Positions 26,472 to 35,177 of a DNA stretch of 64,000 nt are shown here, piece by piece. The notes below the pieces were generated by a model. That model was given only the letters and a program-made list of their open reading frames with translations. It ran no database searches and had not been told where the DNA came from. Position numbers and translations under genes: made by a program. The stretch spans positions 94,772 through 158,771 of the forward strand of contig NZ_JYJG01000007.1 of assembly GCF_000955955.1 (NCBI RefSeq), written 5' to 3'. Source of the stretch: Lentzea aerocolonigenes (GTDB lineage Bacteria; Actinomycetota; Actinomycetes; Mycobacteriales; Pseudonocardiaceae). Position 1 is the stretch's first letter. Every line of letters starts with the position of its first letter.

Positions 26472-26920
26472 CCGACCTTCCTCCGCGCACGAGGGGCGTC
26501 ATCGCGCTGTTGGACGCCAACTGCACGGTCTGCATGATCTGCGCGCGCGAGTGCCCCGACTGGTGCATCCACATCACGTCCCACACCGAGGTCGAGCAGC
26601 AGCCCGGCTCAGCCCGCCCGCGCAGCCGCAACGTGCTCGACCGGTTCGCGATCGACTACGGCCAATGTCTCTACTGCGGCATCTGCGTCGAGGTCTGCCC
26701 GTTCGACGCCCTGCACTGGGCCCCGGAGTTCGGCTATCCGGGAACGGGCTCGATCGAAGGCGACGGAGCCGTGGCCGAACTGGTCCACGAACGCGACGTG
26801 CTGGCCACGTGGGTCGAGAAGGTGCCGCCGCCACCTCCGCTCGACCCGGCCGCCGAGGCCGCGCCGGAAACCGCCACCGGAACCGGCAGGCGTCCAGGTT
26901 CGTTGAGAGGTAGGACGTAA
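26468..26920 (+). CDS. NuoI-like 2x[4Fe-4S] ferredoxin subunit
   Basis: 150 aa. Two full 4Fe-4S motifs: [14 protein letters not shown] near residue 18 and [16 protein letters not shown] near residue 62. The rest is a Pro/Ala-rich tail. GTG start overlaps the NuoC-like stop. With the NuoB-like and NuoC-like genes it forms a three-gene unit able to carry electrons, but with no recognisable membrane or quinone/H2-active subunit. Confidence 0.87.
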   Translation: MTDLPPRTRGVIALLDANCTVCMICARECPDWCIHITSHTEVEQQPGSARPRSRNVLDRFAIDYGQCLYCGICVEVCPFDALHWAPEFGYPGTGSIEGDGAVAELVHERDVLATWVEKVPPPPPLDPAAEAAPETATGTGRRPGSLRGRT

Positions 26921-26938
26921 AACCCGGAGGCGAAAACC

Positions 26939-27799
26939 GTGCACAAGCACTTCAACGGGTTGAAGACGGCCGTGCTGCTCGGCGGGATGAGCGCGCTGAT
27001 CATCGTGATCAGCGGGCTGTTCGGCCGGACGGCACTGGTCATCGGCCTGGTGTTGGCCTTGGGCGTGAACGCCTACGCGTACTTCAACTCCGACAAGCTC
27101 GCGCTGCGGGCCATGCGCGCGATTCCCGTGTCGCAGGTCGAGCAGCCCGTCCTCTACACGATCGTGCGGGAGCTGTCGCAGAAGGCGCGCCAGCCCATGC
27201 CGAGGCTCTACCTGAGCCCGACCATCGCACCGAACGCGTTCGCGACGGGCCGCAACCCGCGCAACGCCGCGGTGTGCTGCACGACGGGGATTCTGGAGCT
27301 CCTCGACGAACGCGAGCTGCGTGCTGTGCTCGGCCACGAGCTCGCCCACGTCTACAACCGCGACATCCTGATCAGCTGCGTGGCCGGTGCGCTCGCGGGC
27401 GTGATCACGATGCTCGCGAACCTGGCCGTGATCGCCGGCATCTTCGGTTTCGGTGATGACGACGACGGCCCAGGTCCGTTGGGGCTGCTGCTGATCGCGC
27501 TGCTCGGCCCGATCGCAGCCACCGTCGTGCGCCTGGCCGTGAGCCGGTCGCGCGAGTTCCAGGCCGACGAGTCCGGCTCCGAGCTCACCGGCGACCCGCT
27601 GGCGCTGGCCTCAGCGTTGCGCAAGATCGAGCTCGGGACGCGGGCGGCGCCGCTCGCACCGGAGCCGGAGGTGGTGTCGCAGAGCCACCTGATGATCGCG
27701 AACCCGTTCCGCTCGGGGGAGCAGTTCGCGAAGTGGTTCTCGACTCACCCGCCGATCGCCGACCGCATCCGCAGGCTCGAGGAAATGGCGCGCCGCTAA
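26939..27799 (+). CDS. htpX: HtpX-type M48 zinc metalloprotease
   Basis: 286-aa membrane protease for quality control of membrane proteins. Two N-terminal helices (about 8-50) precede the zinc motif HELAH in [13 protein letters not shown]; the third ligand is in [15 protein letters not shown]. Two further hydrophobic segments lie between them. GTG start, 18 bases after the NuoI-like gene, so it may be co-transcribed. Convergent with rmlA, overlapping by four bases. Confidence 0.93.
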   Translation: MHKHFNGLKTAVLLGGMSALIIVISGLFGRTALVIGLVLALGVNAYAYFNSDKLALRAMRAIPVSQVEQPVLYTIVRELSQKARQPMPRLYLSPTIAPNAFATGRNPRNAAVCCTTGILELLDERELRAVLGHELAHVYNRDILISCVAGALAGVITMLANLAVIAGIFGFGDDDDGPGPLGLLLIALLGPIAATVVRLAVSRSREFQADESGSELTGDPLALASALRKIELGTRAAPLAPEPEVVSQSHLMIANPFRSGEQFAKWFSTHPPIADRIRRLEEMARR

Positions 27800-28668
27800 T
27801 TTCCCGCGCGCGCCACCGCCATCAAGTACTCGCCGTACCCGGACTTGCCGAGCTTCTCGCCGAGCGCGTAGCACTCCTGCGCCGAGATGAAGCCCATGCG
27901 CAGCGCGATCTCCTCGGGACACGCGATGCGCACGCCGGTCCGGTGCTCCAGCACCTGCACGAACTGTCCCGCTTCGAGCAACGAGTCGTGCGTGCCGGTG
28001 TCGAGCCACGCGAACCCGCGGCTCAGGTCCACCAGCTGCGCCCGCCCCTCGCGCAGGTAGTGCAGGTTGACGTCGGTGATCTCCAGCTCGCCGCGCGGCG
28101 ACGGCTTGAGCTTCGACGCGATGTCCACCACACCGTTGTCGTAGAAGTAGAGCCCGGTGATCGCCCGGTTCGACTTGGGCTGCTTGGGCTTCTCCTCGAT
28201 CGACAACAGCTTGCCGCTCGCGTCGACCTCGCCCACGCCGTACCGCTCCGGGTCCTTCACCTGGTACCCGAACAGCACGCATCCGTCCAAGGAGGACGCG
28301 TGGTGCTGCAGCGTCGACGAGAAACCCTGGCCGTAGAAGATGTTGTCGCCCAGCACCAGCGCCACGTCGTCGTCCCCGACGAAGTCCGCGCCGATGATGA
28401 ACGCCTCCGCGAGCCCGTTCGGCGCGGCCTGCTCGGCGTAGGAGAAGCTCATGCCCCACTGCGACCCGTCGCCCAGCAGGCGGCGGAACAGCGGTAAGTC
28501 CGTCGGCGTGGAGATGATCAGCACCTCGCGAATGCCGGCCAGCATCAGGACCGACAGCGGGTAGTAGATCATCGGCTTGTCGAACACCGGCAGCAGCTGC
28601 TTGGAGACGGCCTGCGTGATCGGGTGCAGGCGCGTCCCACTGCCACCGGCGAGGACGATGCCCTTCAC
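27796..28668 (-). CDS. rmlA: Glucose-1-phosphate thymidylyltransferase
   Basis: 290 aa, typical length for RmlA/RfbA, which makes dTDP-glucose from glucose-1-phosphate and dTTP, the first step to dTDP-rhamnose. The nucleotide-binding signature [20 protein letters not shown] is at the N-terminus, followed by [32 protein letters not shown] lies in the sugar-binding half. No rmlB, C or D lies next to it. It overlaps the YajQ-family gene by four bases. Confidence 0.95.
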   Translation of the reverse strand: MKGIVLAGGSGTRLHPITQAVSKQLLPVFDKPMIYYPLSVLMLAGIREVLIISTPTDLPLFRRLLGDGSQWGMSFSYAEQAAPNGLAEAFIIGADFVGDDDVALVLGDNIFYGQGFSSTLQHHASSLDGCVLFGYQVKDPERYGVGEVDASGKLLSIEEKPKQPKSNRAITGLYFYDNGVVDIASKLKPSPRGELEITDVNLHYLREGRAQLVDLSRGFAWLDTGTHDSLLEAGQFVQVLEHRTGVRIACPEEIALRMGFISAQECYALGEKLGKSGYGEYLMAVARAGN

Positions 28669-29156
28669 CGGTAGTTGGTGAACTGCAGCGCGATGCCGAA
28701 GTCGGAACCCTTCAGCAGGGCGATGACGTCCTGCAGGTGGTCCTTCTTCTTGCCGGACACCCTCAACTGGTCACCCTGGATCTGCGCCTGGACACCCTTG
28801 GGTGCCTCGTCGCGGATCTTCTTGGCGATCTCCTTGGCCTTCTCCGAGGTGATGCCCTGCACGAGATTTCCGGTGACCTTGAACACCTTCCCGGAGATCG
28901 CGGGCTCGCCCACCTCGAACGCCTTCATCGAGATGTTGCGCTTCACCAGCTTCTCCTGGAAGACGTCGATCGCCGCCTTGCAGCGCTCCTCGGTCTCGGA
29001 GGTGAAGGTGATCGCCTCCTCGCCGGCCCAGGCCACGGTGGTGTTGGTCCCGCGGAAGTCGAAGCGCGTGCTCAACTCCTTGGCCGCCTGGTTGAGCGCG
29101 TTGTCGACCTCCTGCCGGTCCACCTTGCTCACCACGTCGAACGACGGGTCCGCCAC
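28665..29156 (-). CDS. yajQ: YajQ-family nucleotide-binding protein
   Basis: 163 aa, the usual family length, with two ferredoxin-like repeats. Family marks are [29 protein letters not shown] and the C-terminal IALQFTNYR. Some members bind c-di-GMP, others RNA or other nucleotides; the ligand here is unknown. GTG at 29156 with GAGGAG about eight bases upstream. A c-di-GMP phosphodiesterase gene lies about 6 kb away (35178). Confidence 0.94.
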   Translation of the reverse strand: MADPSFDVVSKVDRQEVDNALNQAAKELSTRFDFRGTNTTVAWAGEEAITFTSETEERCKAAIDVFQEKLVKRNISMKAFEVGEPAISGKVFKVTGNLVQGITSEKAKEIAKKIRDEAPKGVQAQIQGDQLRVSGKKKDHLQDVIALLKGSDFGIALQFTNYR

Positions 29157-29290
29157 GACTTCACTCCTCAACGATCTCGGGGGCAACGATCTCGGGCTTA
29201 CAGCCAGCGTCGATGCTACTGGGGGACCCCGATTTGGGGCCGCCCGAAGGTGTTATGTATTGTTCCGCCTGCACCGTTACGGCGGTGTGG

Positions 29291-29371
29291 GGCGGGTTGC
29301 CCGAGCGGCCAATGGGAGCGGACTGTAAATCCGTCGCGAAAGCTACAGAGGTTCGAATCCTCTACCCGCCA
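29291..29371 (+). tRNA. tRNA-Tyr (GTA)
   Basis: Acceptor arms GGCGGGT (29291-29297) and ACCCGCC (29364-29370) pair fully. The anticodon loop CTGTAAA carries GTA at 29325-29327. The T-arm is GAGGTTCGAATCCTC. A long variable arm makes it a type II tRNA, as expected for bacterial tRNA-Tyr. CCA is not encoded. Confidence 0.97.
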
Positions 29372-29380
29372 CGCAAGTCG

Positions 29381-29413
29381 ATGGGCCTCTGACCGAGCTG
29401 GTCAGGGGCCCAT
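29381..29413 (+). terminator. Terminator after tRNA-Tyr
   Basis: Fourteen-pair stem ATGGGCCTCTGACC / GGTCAGGGGCCCAT (one G-U) with loop GAGCT. Confidence 0.75.
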
Positions 29414-29449
29414 TGTCGTACATCCGGTGTGGTGACAGAGGGGGACGCT

Positions 29450-30127
29450 GTGCGCACGCAGATGGCAACTGAGGCGGGACGGACGACCGCGCCGAGCGAG
29501 GACCGCGCGCTCGTGGGGCCGAACCTGCTCGCGGTGCTCGACGGGGTGACCGCAAAAGACGAGACCGGCTGCGAGCACAGCGTCGGCTGGTTCGCCGACC
29601 AGCTGGCCGCGGAGCTGCTGCGGTTCGCGCACCTCGGGCCTGCTCCGGCGCTGGCAGAGGCCATCAAGCAGACCCGTGAGCTGCACTCCGGCAGCTGCGA
29701 TCTCGATCACCCCGACAGCCCCAGCGCGACTGTCGGGCTCGTCCAGATCAAGAATGACGTGCTGCGGTACCTGGTGCTCGGCGACGCCACCGTGGTGGTC
29801 GACACCAAGCAGCAGCTGCACGTCGTGAGCGACACGAAGACCAGTCGCACGGCCGGTGCGAACCCCACCGACGTCGAGCACGCGCTCACGGGCGAAATTC
29901 CGCTGCACGACGTCAAGCGCGTCGCGATCCTCTCCGACGGTGCCGCGCGGGCGGTCGATCTGTTCAATCTCTTCGATTGGCGCAAGGCTCTCGAACTGAT
30001 GGCCGCGAACGGGCCGGACGATCTGATCCGCAAGATGCGCGCGGTCGAAAAGGAAGACGCCAAGGCCGTCGATTGGCCGCGCAAGAAGGTTTCCGACGAC
30101 GCGACTGTGGTCTATCTCGAACGATGA
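29450..30127 (+). CDS. PP2C-family protein phosphatase
   Basis: 225-aa metal-dependent Ser/Thr phosphatase fold. Metal-site motifs are SEDRALVG, LLAVLDGVTA, LVLGDATVVV, AILSDGAARAVD and the terminal SDDATVVYLER. A shortened domain without regulatory parts. I take the GTG at 29450, five bases after GAGGGGG; a GTG at 29429 is possible. ATGA overlap with the next gene indicates translational coupling. No kinase gene is near. Confidence 0.85.
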   Translation: MRTQMATEAGRTTAPSEDRALVGPNLLAVLDGVTAKDETGCEHSVGWFADQLAAELLRFAHLGPAPALAEAIKQTRELHSGSCDLDHPDSPSATVGLVQIKNDVLRYLVLGDATVVVDTKQQLHVVSDTKTSRTAGANPTDVEHALTGEIPLHDVKRVAILSDGAARAVDLFNLFDWRKALELMAANGPDDLIRKMRAVEKEDAKAVDWPRKKVSDDATVVYLER

Positions 30128-30924
30128 GCCTCACCGGGCTCGACGATGTGCTGCGGGACGCGGCGAGCGTCCGCGTCGTAGAGATCGATTGGTACGGCGA
30201 GGTCGTCGTCGACCTGTCGCGCACGGAGGACCTGGATCGCCTGCGCAGCGCCATGCGGATCGGCTCGCTGCCGGGCTACGTGTGCGCTTGCCGCGGCCAG
30301 GTCAGGTTCGAGTTCTCGGACGTGCGCGGCGAACCTCTCACCGAGGTCGTGGCGCACCACGGGGTTTCGCTCGCCTGGCGGTGGGACAGCGGCCACGGCG
30401 AGCTCGCGGACGGCGTTGAGTTGTTGCGCTGGCTCGCCGAGCACGGTCTGCCCGGGCCGGGGCTGAGCTGGCAGGAACGGCCAGAGCGGCTGGCGTGGAT
30501 CGCCGCGATGCCGCCCGCGTTGGAGGAGATGGCCGACGACCTGGTCGGGCACTGGGAGATGGCCGACGACTCCCGTCATGTGATCGAGGCACGCAAACGC
30601 TTGCAGGGCCTCGATTCCGTGACCCGCGTGCTGCAGCTGCTGGCGTGGCTCGCGGCCGGCACCGGCAAGCCGCCGTACGAGGACGTTCCCGGGCTGATCC
30701 TGCGCGAGACGCCGATCGCGGAGATCATCACCGCGCTCCAGGACCCTGACGCCGACGAACGCCACGACGCGGCCGCGGCCCGGCTGCTGCTCGCGGGCAA
30801 CAGCAGGATCAGGCAGCGGCTGGACGTCGCACGCCTGCCCGGCCCGCTCCGGGTGCGCATCAGGGAAGCGGCGCGGGGCTATGAGCTGCCGCAGTGGGCG
30901 GAACGCCTGCTGCTCAATGCCTAG
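30124..30924 (+). CDS. Unknown protein coupled to the PP2C phosphatase
   Basis: 266 aa, soluble. An N-terminal beta-rich part (VRVVEIDWYGEVVVDLSRTE, CACRGQVRFEFSD) is followed by a helical half with HEAT-like features (PDADERHDAAAARLLLAGNS). I do not recognise the family. It overlaps the phosphatase gene by four bases, so the two products are probably made together and may interact. Convergent with the HxlR gene, overlapping by 11 bases. Confidence 0.75.
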   Translation: MSLTGLDDVLRDAASVRVVEIDWYGEVVVDLSRTEDLDRLRSAMRIGSLPGYVCACRGQVRFEFSDVRGEPLTEVVAHHGVSLAWRWDSGHGELADGVELLRWLAEHGLPGPGLSWQERPERLAWIAAMPPALEEMADDLVGHWEMADDSRHVIEARKRLQGLDSVTRVLQLLAWLAAGTGKPPYEDVPGLILRETPIAEIITALQDPDADERHDAAAARLLLAGNSRIRQRLDVARLPGPLRVRIREAARGYELPQWAERLLLNA

Positions 30925-31267
30925 GCGCCGGCTCCACGCCACGGCGGCGCGCGATCGCCTGCATGTTGTCCTCGCCCCAGTCGCCCAACGGTCCCAGGGC
31001 GTCGTTCAGCCGCACGCCCAACGGTGTCAGCGAGTACTCGACGCGCGGCGGCACCTCGTGGAACACCTCGCGGTGCACGATCTGGTCCGCTTCCATCTCG
31101 CGCAGTACCTGGATCAGCATCTTCTCGCTGATGCCGGACACCGCCCGGCGCAGCTCGCCCGTGCGCAACGGGCCGTGGTGCAGCGCCCAGAGGATCAGCG
31201 CCTTCCACCGGCCGCCGATCACGTCGATAGCCGCGTCGAGGCCGCAGGAGTACTTCCGAGGCAGCAT
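30914..31267 (-). CDS. HxlR-family transcriptional regulator
   Basis: 117 aa winged-helix protein with the family signature IDVIGGRWKALILWALHHGP and LRRAVSGISEKMLIQVLREM. A single cysteine at position 8 matches the N-terminal Cys that acts as a thiol switch in YodB/HypR-type members, so redox sensing is possible (inference). It is divergent from the imine-reductase-like gene, and the intergenic region carries a direct repeat that could be its operator. Confidence 0.92.
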   Translation of the reverse strand: MLPRKYSCGLDAAIDVIGGRWKALILWALHHGPLRTGELRRAVSGISEKMLIQVLREMEADQIVHREVFHEVPPRVEYSLTPLGVRLNDALGPLGDWGEDNMQAIARRRGVEPAPRH

Positions 31268-31289
31268 GCCGGATCCTTACCGAAAGGTG

Positions 31290-31318
31290 GGTACCTGACA
31301 AAATAGTAGGTACTTGTC
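31290..31318. promoter_or_regulatory. Candidate HxlR operator (direct repeat)
   Basis: GGTACCTGAC (31290-31299) and GGTACTTGTC (31309-31318) are direct repeats 19 bases apart, with an AGTA-N2-TACT palindrome inside. They lie between the divergent HxlR and reductase genes; TTGACA follows at 31322. The spacing of about two helical turns fits a dimeric regulator. Confidence 0.45.
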
Positions 31319-31350
31319 GCCTTGACAGTGTCGGAACGAGCATTCAAGGC

Positions 31351-32169
31351 ATGGGGATCAAGAAGTCCGTGAGCGTGCTCGGCCTCGGCCGGATGGGCAG
31401 TGCGCTCGCCACCGCTCTCGTCGGCGAGGGCTATGACGTGACCGTGTGGAACCGGACGCCGAAGACGCTGCCCGGCGCCAGAAGTGTTGCCACACCGGAA
31501 GAAGCCTTCGAAACAGACGTCGTCGTCACCTGTCTGTCCACGTACGAAGTCCAGCAACCGTTGCTCAGCAAGAACATCAAGACGCTCGTCAACCTCACGT
31601 CCGGCACTCCGGAACAGGCCCGCGCCACAGCGGAGTGGGCGCGACAGCACGGCGTCGAGTACGTCGACGGCGTGATCATGGCTGTGCCACAGCAGATCGG
31701 CACGGAACAGGCCAGGATCCTGTACAGCGGGCAGAGCACGCACCACGTCCTGGACGCGTTCGGCGAGCCGGTCCACCTCGGCGAGGACGCCCGTCTGGCG
31801 GCCCTGTACGACCTGGCCCTGCTCGGGATCATGTGGTCGGTGTTCGGCGGCTACCTGCAGGCGCAGGCGCTCGTCCAGACCGCCGGTGTCACGCCACAGC
31901 AGTTCACGCCGCTTGCCACCGACTGGCTCGCCACCGTCGGCACCTTCCTGCCCGAGATGGGCGAGCAGACCGCGCACCGGAACTACGAGACCGAAGTGTC
32001 CGCATTGGACATCAACGTCGAAGGCCTGCGCCTGCTCACGCGAGCCAACGAGGAACAAGGCCTCGACGTAACGGTCCCGCAAGCCCTGCACGGCCTGTTC
32101 CAACGCGCCCAGAGCAACGGCCACGGCGCGCACAGCATCGCGAGCGTCATCGAGGAGATCCGGAAGTGA
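31351..32169 (+). CDS. NAD(P)-dependent imine-reductase-like oxidoreductase
   Basis: 272 aa of the 6-phosphogluconate/beta-hydroxyacid dehydrogenase superfamily. The dinucleotide site is [17 protein letters not shown], with WNRTPKT suggesting NADPH use. The C-terminal helical domain ([20 protein letters not shown]) resembles bacterial imine reductases. Physiological substrate unknown. ATGA-type overlap with the following SDR gene, probably one operon under the divergent HxlR protein. Confidence 0.85.
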   Translation: MGIKKSVSVLGLGRMGSALATALVGEGYDVTVWNRTPKTLPGARSVATPEEAFETDVVVTCLSTYEVQQPLLSKNIKTLVNLTSGTPEQARATAEWARQHGVEYVDGVIMAVPQQIGTEQARILYSGQSTHHVLDAFGEPVHLGEDARLAALYDLALLGIMWSVFGGYLQAQALVQTAGVTPQQFTPLATDWLATVGTFLPEMGEQTAHRNYETEVSALDINVEGLRLLTRANEEQGLDVTVPQALHGLFQRAQSNGHGAHSIASVIEEIRK

Positions 32170-32900
32170 AGTACCTGGGACGCAAGGCCGTCGTCACCGG
32201 CGGCACGCACGGCATGGGCCGCGCGGTGGTGGACAAGCTGGTCGACGGAGGCGCGGCGGTCGTCCTCACCGGCCGCACGATCGAGAAGGCGGAAGGTGTC
32301 AAGGCCCACGCCATCGCGTCCGACGCGGCGAACCTGAACGACGTGGCCAAGCTCAAAATCGAAGTCGCACAACGACTCCAGGGCATCGACCTGCTGTTCA
32401 TCAACGTCGGTTTCTCCACCCTCACGCCGTTCGACGCGACGACCGAGGCCGACTACGACCGCACGTTCGACGTGAACACCAAAGGTGCGTTCTTCACCGC
32501 ACAGCACCTGGCTCCGCTGATCAAGCCAGGAGGCTCGATCGTCTTCACCACCAGCGTCGCGGTGAACCTGGGGTCTCCCGGCCTGAGCGTCTACGCGGGT
32601 GCGAAAGCCGCCGTCAGGGCGTTCTCCAGAGGGCTCGCCGCGGAACTGGCCCCCGCGGACATCCGGGTCAACGTCGTCAGCCCCGGCTTCATCGACACGC
32701 CGTCGATGGGCGTGACCGGTGTGCCACAAGAGGTTCTGCAGCAGTTCAAGGAGCAAGGCGACCGGGTCACACCGCTCAAGCGCCACGGCACGATGAACGA
32801 GGTTGCCGACGCAGTGCTCTTCCTGGCGTTCGACGCGACCTTCACGACCGGTTCCGAGTTGGCCGTCGACGGTGGTCTCGGCCAGGGGCTGAGCGCGTAG
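32166..32900 (+). CDS. Short-chain dehydrogenase/reductase
   Basis: 244-aa classical SDR. Cofactor motif [11 protein letters not shown], active-site serine in [14 protein letters not shown], and Y-x3-K in [13 protein letters not shown]-terminal [11 protein letters not shown] closes the fold. GTG start overlaps the previous gene. Substrate unknown; NAD(P)-dependent carbonyl reduction likely. Confidence 0.92.
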   Translation: MKYLGRKAVVTGGTHGMGRAVVDKLVDGGAAVVLTGRTIEKAEGVKAHAIASDAANLNDVAKLKIEVAQRLQGIDLLFINVGFSTLTPFDATTEADYDRTFDVNTKGAFFTAQHLAPLIKPGGSIVFTTSVAVNLGSPGLSVYAGAKAAVRAFSRGLAAELAPADIRVNVVSPGFIDTPSMGVTGVPQEVLQQFKEQGDRVTPLKRHGTMNEVADAVLFLAFDATFTTGSELAVDGGLGQGLSA

Positions 32901-32982
32901 AAAAATCTTCGGACCACCTGTCACACCTGCGTCGCGTCTCGGGTCGAGAGGGCAGAAGACGATGAAGACAGGGAGAACGAAG

Positions 32983-33408
32983 ATGAGGATCGCCAACCCG
33001 ATCATGTCCGTGCCCGGCGCGATGAAGGCACTGCTGGACCTGTCCGCGGCCGCCGGGAAGACGGGGCTGGACAAGGACTACGTCGAGTTGATCTGCCTGC
33101 GGGTCAGCATCATGAACGGCTGCGGCGCGTGCATCGACTACCACACCAAGCTCCTGCGTGAGGCGAAGGTGGCGGACGAGAAGGTCTACGCCGTCGCCGG
33201 CTGGAGGGACGTGCCGTACTACAGCGACGCCGAGAAGGCGGGGTTCGCGCTCGCCGAGCAGGTCACGCAGGTGCACGTGAGCGACGAGGTGTGGGACGAG
33301 GCCGCCAGGCACTACAACGAGGAGCAGCTCGCCGGTCTCATGATCGCCATCGGTGCGATCAACCTCTGGAACCGGATGAACGTGGGCACGCAGCAGAAGG
33401 TGGCCTGA
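32983..33408 (+). CDS. AhpD-like carboxymuconolactone decarboxylase-family protein
   Basis: About 141 aa. Redox motif NGCGACIDYHTK (CxxC plus downstream His) is the peroxidase/adaptor centre of AhpD-like proteins, near residue 50. ATG at 32983 is favoured by GGGAG seven bases upstream and by the homolog-like start MRIANP; an ATG at 32962 is also possible. Together with the HxlR, imine-reductase-like and SDR genes it suggests a thiol/electrophile-stress or xenobiotic-reduction unit. Confidence 0.88.
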   Translation: MRIANPIMSVPGAMKALLDLSAAAGKTGLDKDYVELICLRVSIMNGCGACIDYHTKLLREAKVADEKVYAVAGWRDVPYYSDAEKAGFALAEQVTQVHVSDEVWDEAARHYNEEQLAGLMIAIGAINLWNRMNVGTQQKVA

Positions 33409-33428
33409 GTCCACAGAAGAAGGTTGAA

Positions 33429-33466
33429 GCCGGCGCGCAAGAGCTTCCTCTCTCTTGCGTGCCGGC
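33429..33466. terminator. Bidirectional terminator hairpin
   Basis: Fifteen-pair stem GCCGGCGCGCAAGAG / CTCTTGCGTGCCGGC (one G-U) between the AhpD-like gene and the convergent gene at 33529. Confidence 0.8.
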
Positions 33467-33528
33467 CTCAGCGCGGAGCATACCTCATGTCGAACAAATG
33501 TTCGATCATTTGGCGATCAACACGCCGA

Positions 33529-33765
33529 TCAACTCGCGGCGAGTGCCGCCCGGCCGTCGTCGGTCAGTTCCGCGCAGACGCGAAGGCCGAAGCTCGTTGG
33601 CTGCGTGGGGCGCAGCAGTCCCGCGTGCACGAGGTCGTGCGTCGCCATCTGGTCGCAGCAAGGCAGTCCGTCGACGTACAACTCGGGCTCTGTGCCGCCG
33701 GTGACCTCGGCACGGCCCGCTTCGACGGCCCGCAGCATCGACCTTGCTCTCCCGCTGAGTTCCAT
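33529..33765 (-). CDS. Small winged-helix-like hypothetical protein
   Basis: 78 aa. Pattern (LSGRARSMLRAVEAGRAEVT, then ATHDLVHAGLLRP and ELTDDGRAAL) looks like the recognition and wing region of a small winged helix, without proof of DNA binding. ATG at 33765 preceded by GGGGGG five bases upstream. Two adjacent cysteines at 36-37. Confidence 0.55.
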   Translation of the reverse strand: MELSGRARSMLRAVEAGRAEVTGGTEPELYVDGLPCCDQMATHDLVHAGLLRPTQPTSFGLRVCAELTDDGRAALAAS

Positions 33766-33902
33766 CTCGACCCCCCAGGTGTGGTGTCCGAATCCGCTAC
33801 CCCTTTGTCGAAATAGAGGCCGGATTCGTTCCACAAGTACGGGTTCGTTTGGGTTCTTCGCTTGTGTGAACGGGTAGATCATGCGCCTCTAGGCCGTTCG
33901 GG

Positions 33903-34234
33903 TCACGAAGACACGCCGTGGAACGCGCGGCGGACCCAGAGCGTCCAGCGCGGCTGGTAGCCGTGCGAGTACCAGAACGGCGTGGAGCGCGGGTTCGGCA
34001 GAGCGTGGTGCAGCAACGTCGACGCCACGCCCGCGCTGTCGAGCAGACCGTGGGCGAACGCCACCAGTGCGCTGCCCGCGCCACCGCCGCGCTCGTCCGG
34101 GCGCACGCCGAGGTGGTCGATGTACGCGATCAGTCCCAGCCCGGCCGCCACCTCAGCGCGTGCACTCGCGAGGGACGCCACGTCGGGCCCAGTGAGTCCG
34201 GATCCGCTTCCTGGTACGCGAAAATCTCAGCCAC
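33903..34234 (-). pseudogene. Truncated, possibly frameshifted GNAT acetyltransferase
   Basis: The last 80 codons read as the acetyl-CoA-binding half of a GNAT domain (LIAYIDHLGVRPDERGGGAG, then HALPNPRSTPFWYSHGYQPR). A GTG at 34181 can open this frame, but strands 1-3 of the fold are missing. Coding-like codons for VAEIFAYQEADPDSLGP lie just upstream in another frame (from GTG 34234), suggesting a one-base shift near 34190. Even joined, the protein would be about 110 aa, short for GNAT. The missing 5' part is where the PhzF gene now begins. Confidence 0.5.
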
Positions 34235-34264
34235 GGCCCCATCTGAGCATGGCAGGGTCGGGGT

Positions 34265-35017
34265 GTGGAGATCTACGTGGTGGATGCGTTCACTGACCGG
34301 CCCTTCGCGGGCAACCCGGCCGGCGTCGTGCTCCTGACCGAACCTCGCGACGACGCCTGGATGCAGGCGATCGCGGCCGAGATGAAGCACGCCGAGACGG
34401 CGTTCGTGACCCCGGACAACCACCTGCGCTGGTTCACCCCGGAGGCCGAGGTCGATCTGTGCGGGCACGCCACCCTCGCCACCGCTCATGTGCTGGGCGG
34501 AGAGCAGACGTTCACCACGCGTAGTGGGCCCCTCACATGCGTGAACGACGATGGATGGATCCGGATGGACTTCCCCGCGGACCCTCCAGAGTTGACTGAC
34601 CCGCCAATCGGACTAGTAGAAGCGCTGCCACATGCGACGATCAAGTCCGTCTCGCTCGGGCGCTTCGACTACCTGATCGAGCTGGAAAGCGCCGCGGAAG
34701 TCCGTTCCTTGCGACCTGATGTCCAAGGACTGACACAGATTTCGTCACGCGGAGTAATCGTGACGGCGATCGGCGACGGCGACGCGGACATCGTGAGCCG
34801 CTGTTTTTATCCGGCCGTCGGCGTCCCGGAGGACCCCGTCACCGGTTCGGCCCACTGCACGCTGGCGTCCTATTGGGTTCCCCGGCTCCAGCGCGCTGAC
34901 CTGCTGGCGGAGCAGGCGTCGCCGCGCGGAGGGTTCGTCAGGGCGACCCTCGACCAAGATCGCGTACTGCTCTCTGGGCAGGCTGTGACGGTGCTCCGAG
35001 GCCACCTGAGCGTGTAG
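34265..35017 (+). CDS. PhzF-family isomerase/epimerase
   Basis: 250 aa with the diaminopimelate-epimerase-like fold. Family features are DAFTDRPFAGNPAGVVLL at the start, the catalytic glutamate in KHAETAFV, the LCGHATLATAHVL segment and VGVPEDPVTGSAHCTLASYW. No phenazine genes are nearby, so it is a stand-alone member of unknown substrate. Slightly short (250 versus about 260-300). GTG start. Confidence 0.9.
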   Translation: MEIYVVDAFTDRPFAGNPAGVVLLTEPRDDAWMQAIAAEMKHAETAFVTPDNHLRWFTPEAEVDLCGHATLATAHVLGGEQTFTTRSGPLTCVNDDGWIRMDFPADPPELTDPPIGLVEALPHATIKSVSLGRFDYLIELESAAEVRSLRPDVQGLTQISSRGVIVTAIGDGDADIVSRCFYPAVGVPEDPVTGSAHCTLASYWVPRLQRADLLAEQASPRGGFVRATLDQDRVLLSGQAVTVLRGHLSV

Positions 35018-35097
35018 CCACGTCTGGGTGAATCGAAGTCACACGGGGTGCTCGACCTGCCATTTCGTCCCCCGAGCGGGGTACATTGGTGCCCCTG

Positions 35098-35130
35098 GAG
35101 GGGTCCTGATCGCCAAGTGCGGGACCCCTC
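35098..35130 (+). terminator. Hairpin between PhzF-like and EAL genes
   Basis: GAGGGGTCC (35098-35106) and GGACCCCTC (35122-35130) pair perfectly around a 15-base loop. It could terminate the PhzF-like transcript or be part of the next gene's leader; no U-run follows. Confidence 0.45.
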
Positions 35131-35177
35131 AGTCACGCCTAGAGGTTCCCCCCACCCCAGGCCGACGAGGAGGCTGG

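Noticed and set aside
27796..28668. dTDP-rhamnose or antibiotic sugar cluster
   Set aside because: Only rmlA is present; rmlB, C, D and glycosyltransferases are absent from the neighbourhood.
34265..35017. Phenazine biosynthesis locus
   Set aside because: The PhzF-family protein is alone; no other phz genes are nearby, and stand-alone family members are common.
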